Assembly: GCA_018224505.1 (NCBI GenBank)
Contig: JAGTVD010000056.1
Coordinates: 1 to 12,173 of the forward strand
Direction: 5' to 3'
DNA: 12,173 nucleotides
Source: Desulfatitalea sp.
Lineage (GTDB): Bacteria; Desulfobacterota; Desulfobacteria; Desulfobacterales; Desulfosarcinaceae
The notes below the pieces were generated by a model. It was not told the origin of the DNA, did no database searches, and saw only the letters and a program-made list of their open reading frames with translations. Positions 10,550 to 12,173 of this stretch are shown here, piece after piece (the stretch's first letter is position 1; every line of letters starts with the position of its first letter). The translations under genes were made by a program, and so were the position numbers.

Positions 10550-11614
10550 ACGTTTTTCAAATAACTTGATCATCAATTCGATATCCCCCGCCACGCTGTA
10601 TTTTTGATCCACGAACAACTGCTGCCCATCGGCCTTGCCGGTCAGGATGTCCATCCAGGTTTCAAAGGGCGTATCAATGGTGATGTCCGCCGCGTTGCTC
10701 AGCCCCTCTCTGGCCCCGACGGCGCCATCTTTGATCAGGAAATAGCAGCTGCCCGCCACCGCACCGGTAAAACGGAATTGCAGCACTGCGGGCTTTTGCC
10801 CGGCCGCCCGGGCGTTGATGCCGTGGGGCATGATCAACATGAATGCTTCCAGGGAGTCCGGCCGCGGCACCCTTTTTTGCTTTCGGAAGGCTTTTGGGGT
10901 GAGCCCTTCGGCAATGCAGCTTTTCCAGAACAGGTTGCCCATGATCGTGAACAGGTGGGTGTCGGTCAGGGGTTGGGTGATCCGCGCCATGGTTTCGGGT
11001 GCGACACGCATACGGGTCACGATTTCCAGGCCGGCTTGGGTGGTGGCCGCAAGGATATCCGTTTTCTTGTGGTGCAAAAAGGAGCTCATCATGGTCTCGG
11101 CGCCGGGCCGGAAGATATTGGCGATGTGGGTGACCTCCGGGCTGCGGGTACTGTCCATGAAAGCGGCCAGTGCGTCGAACTCCGACAGGTCGGGAAACCC
11201 GCACACACTGAGCAGGACCTCGGCGGGCACTGGGACCCGCAGCGGATGGTAAGTGACGCCGGCCGCATTCTGTTCGAAAAACGGCTCCACCATTGGCAGC
11301 ATGCGTTCCCGGAAGCAGGCCATCAGGGCGTTGACCGAATGGTAGTACAGCGGCGAGGCATAGACCGCCACGTCGGCCGCTTGCAATTTGGGCAGCAGTT
11401 CGGTGCTCATGTCGTCCTTGTGCAGGCACTGTCCGGGGGTTCGGGTCCAACAGGTAAAACAGCCGATGCAGTGCTGAATTTTTTTCTCGCGCAGATTGAC
11501 GATCTCCACCGATGCACCCGCGTCCCGCATCCCCGCCACCAGGTGGTCCAGTAAAATTTCTGTTTTGCTTTCAATGCCCGTCCGCGGGCTGGAGTTCAGG
11601 GCTAATACGCGCAT
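10541..11614 (-). CDS. Iron-sulfur flavoprotein (NADPH-dependent FMN reductase fold) fused to SCP2-like domain
   Basis: The 357-residue protein begins with a flavodoxin-like domain (MRVLALNSSPR, the FMN phosphate loop; VYASPLYYHSVNA near 84-96). The cysteines C49, C52, C55 and C63 sit in HCIGCFTCW...GQCLHKDDM, spaced CX2CX2CX7C. This resembles the compact motif that holds a 4Fe-4S cluster in iron-sulfur flavoproteins (COG0655), electron-transfer proteins with FMN. A central region (about 127-255) is of unclear fold. The C-terminal part (about 260-355; LQFRFTGAVAGSCYFLIKDGAVG, DITIDTPFETWMDILTGKADG) looks like an SCP2 sterol-carrier domain, which binds lipid or acyl ligands. The ATG at 11614 is chosen over the in-frame ATG at 11653 because AAGGAG lies 5 bases before it and a candidate promoter overlaps the longer version. 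The physiological substrate is unknown. Confidence 0.82.
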   Translation of the reverse strand: MRVLALNSSPRTGIESKTEILLDHLVAGMRDAGASVEIVNLREKKIQHCIGCFTCWTRTPGQCLHKDDMSTELLPKLQAADVAVYASPLYYHSVNALMACFRERMLPMVEPFFEQNAAGVTYHPLRVPVPAEVLLSVCGFPDLSEFDALAAFMDSTRSPEVTHIANIFRPGAETMMSSFLHHKKTDILAATTQAGLEIVTRMRVAPETMARITQPLTDTHLFTIMGNLFWKSCIAEGLTPKAFRKQKRVPRPDSLEAFMLIMPHGINARAAGQKPAVLQFRFTGAVAGSCYFLIKDGAVGAREGLSNAADITIDTPFETWMDILTGKADGQQLFVDQKYSVAGDIELMIKLFEKRSS

Positions 11615-11619
11615 GGGCG

Positions 11620-11625
11620 CTCCTT
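11620..11625 (-). promoter_or_regulatory. Ribosome binding site deciding the flavoprotein start
   Basis: On the - strand AAGGAG ends 5 bases before the ATG at 11614. The alternative ATG at 11653 lacks such a site and would add 13 residues (MAFTTSTSLKGAP) that do not belong to the flavodoxin fold. Confidence 0.75.
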
Positions 11626-11651
11626 TGAGAGAAGTGGACGTTGTGAACGCC

Positions 11652-11680
11652 ACTATCCCTTATACAGGTGGAGAAATCAA
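11652..11680 (-). promoter_or_regulatory. Candidate sigma-70-like promoter of the flavoprotein gene
   Basis: On the - strand TTGATT (11680-11675), a 17-base spacer and GATAGT (11657-11652) each match the consensus at 4/6 with optimal spacing. Transcription would begin near 11645, about 30 bases before the ATG at 11614. A 2x25-bp tandem repeat lies just upstream. Confidence 0.4.
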
Positions 11681-11690
11681 GCCGTGCAGG

Positions 11691-11740
11691 TTTGGGGAGA
11701 TGTGTTGGCATCCGTTTTGGGAGGATGTGTTGGCATCCGT
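11691..11740. repeat. Two tandem 25-bp repeats
   Basis: The units 11691-11715 and 11716-11740 agree at 23 of 25 positions. They share TTTGGG at the left and an identical 17-base block, GATGTGTTGGCATCCGT, at the right (11699-11715 and 11724-11740). Inside the block GATG and CATC form a short inverted repeat around TGTTGG. The repeat lies between the flavoprotein promoter and the terminator of the glycoside hydrolase gene, in the non-coding gap. Its function is unknown; it could be a regulator-binding pair or a small genomic repeat. Confidence 0.85.
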
Positions 11741-11780
11741 CGTCCGCACCGTGCCGGAAAAATCAGGACGGCATCGAACC

Positions 11781-11816
11781 AAGAAAAAGGCGCCCCCGGC
11801 CTTTGCCGGGGGCGCC
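11781..11816 (-). terminator. Intrinsic terminator of the glycoside hydrolase gene
   Basis: A perfect 12-bp stem, GGCGCCCCCGGC (11789-11800) with GCCGGGGGCGCC (11805-11816), closes a 4-base loop. On the - strand it is followed by TTTTTCTT (11788-11781), the U-tract of an intrinsic terminator. It stands about 59 bases after the stop codon at 11875. There is no T-run on the + side, so it acts in one direction. Confidence 0.92.
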
Positions 11817-11822
11817 TCGGCG

Positions 11823-11847
11823 CGGGACCGCAACTCAATCGGTCCCG
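11823..11847. other. Second hairpin between stop codon and terminator
   Basis: CGGGACCG (11823-11830) and CGGTCCCG (11840-11847) form a perfect 8-bp stem with a 9-base loop. It lies between the glycoside hydrolase stop and the main terminator and has no U-tract of its own. It may protect the mRNA 3' end or be part of the termination region. Confidence 0.6.
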
Positions 11848-11874
11848 GGTGAAGCGTGATGTGCAACGCCGGGG

Positions 11875-12173
11875 TTATTTATCCCAAAGCCTTTGCAGCA
11901 GCTCGACTTTCTCCGCCTCGAACCCGAGCCATCGGCCCCAGCCTTGTTTGGAGACGGGGTCGTAGGCATGTCGGTACAAACCGCCAGTGTCGCCGGATTC
12001 CGGGTTGATGGACCAGTAGCAAGCATCCATATCCTTCTCGATCATATAGTCCACCAAGGCATTCTGCCACAATCTGTCAGGATTGGAGGTGATATAGCCC
12101 CAGCGGTCGCGGTCACGCTGTTCGGATGTTTCCTGGGGCCAATTCATATGGCCGCCGAATTCGCCGATCAACA
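11875..12173 (-). CDS. Glycoside hydrolase family 5 (endoglucanase-like), C-terminal fragment
   Basis: The frame is open to the right edge, so the N-terminal part lies outside the window. The visible 98 or so residues match the end of a GH5 (beta/alpha)8 barrel. IGEFGG carries the family's catalytic nucleophile glutamate (12160-12162). The block YWSINPESGDTGGLY matches the conserved loop with the substrate-stacking tryptophan (12013-12015) and the SGDTGG motif seen in GH5 endoglucanases. The protein stops soon after the barrel with no carbohydrate-binding module at this end. Such enzymes cut beta-1,4-glucans and are usually secreted, but the signal region is not visible. The exact substrate is not fixed by this fragment. 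A strong terminator follows. Confidence 0.82.
   Translation of the reverse strand, partial: LIGEFGGHMNWPQETSEQRDRDRWGYITSNPDRLWQNALVDYMIEKDMDACYWSINPESGDTGGLYRHAYDPVSKQGWGRWLGFEAEKVELLQRLWDK

Noticed and set aside
10604..11554. + strand frame of 316 codons opposite the flavoprotein gene
   Set aside because: It is antisense to a gene with a clear flavodoxin motif, FeS cysteines, a ribosome site and a promoter; no domain is visible in it.
11704..11720. Sigma-54-like TTGGCAT...TTGG in the tandem repeat
   Set aside because: The -24 GG is followed by GG and not GC at the -12 position, so it fails the sigma-54 consensus.
11496..11866. Several short frames on both strands across the gap between the flavoprotein and glycoside hydrolase genes
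   Set aside because: They run through the tandem repeat and terminator hairpin, have no ribosome sites and no family likeness.

Overview
This 12.2 kb, GC-rich window carries dense bacterial chromosomal genes. The combination suggests a Desulfobacterota (former deltaproteobacterial) organism, probably a sulfate reducer or close relative. The clues are a DUF39 homocysteine-forming sulfurtransferase (a sulfide-dependent route used by Desulfovibrio-like bacteria and methanogens), a recA-alaS pair, an iron-sulfur flavoprotein and an orphan CheX. This taxonomic reading is an inference from gene content; there is no rRNA or other marker to settle it.

Left part (1-6823, all + strand): the C-terminal part of a secreted-type M23 metallopeptidase, a DUF39 aspartate-semialdehyde sulfurtransferase, the RNA 2',3'-cyclic phosphodiesterase ThpR, RecA and alanyl-tRNA synthetase. 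Gaps are short (12, 60, 133 and 45 bases). The set mixes cell-wall remodelling, sulfur amino-acid synthesis, RNA end processing, recombination and translation, so it is a housekeeping neighbourhood and not one pathway. recX is absent between recA and alaS.

Middle (6833-8784): a convergent cheX gene on the - strand, whose stop lies 9 bases from the alaS stop, and a divergent + strand MFS transporter. The 191-base region between their starts holds two back-to-back promoters. One is an almost perfect sigma-28 (FliA) flagellar promoter driving cheX; the other is a sigma-70-like promoter driving the transporter. A degenerate 9-bp GT-rich tandem repeat with a canonical G-quadruplex motif follows the transporter.

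Right part (8954-12173): a cobalamin-binding-type radical SAM protein with an unusual CX4CX2C cluster motif runs + strand into a convergent - strand gene, and the two coding ends overlap by 9 bases. The - strand gene encodes an iron-sulfur flavoprotein fused to a C-terminal SCP2-like lipid-binding domain. Upstream of it are a candidate promoter, a 2x25-bp tandem repeat and a perfect 12-bp-stem terminator. That terminator closes a - strand gene whose visible C-terminal part is a GH5 endoglucanase-like glycoside hydrolase running off the right edge.

No rRNA, tRNA, CRISPR array, insertion sequence or phage gene was seen. The most interesting items are the flavoprotein-SCP2 fusion, the radical SAM protein with non-canonical cysteine spacing, the sigma-28 promoter of cheX, and the two repeat structures.
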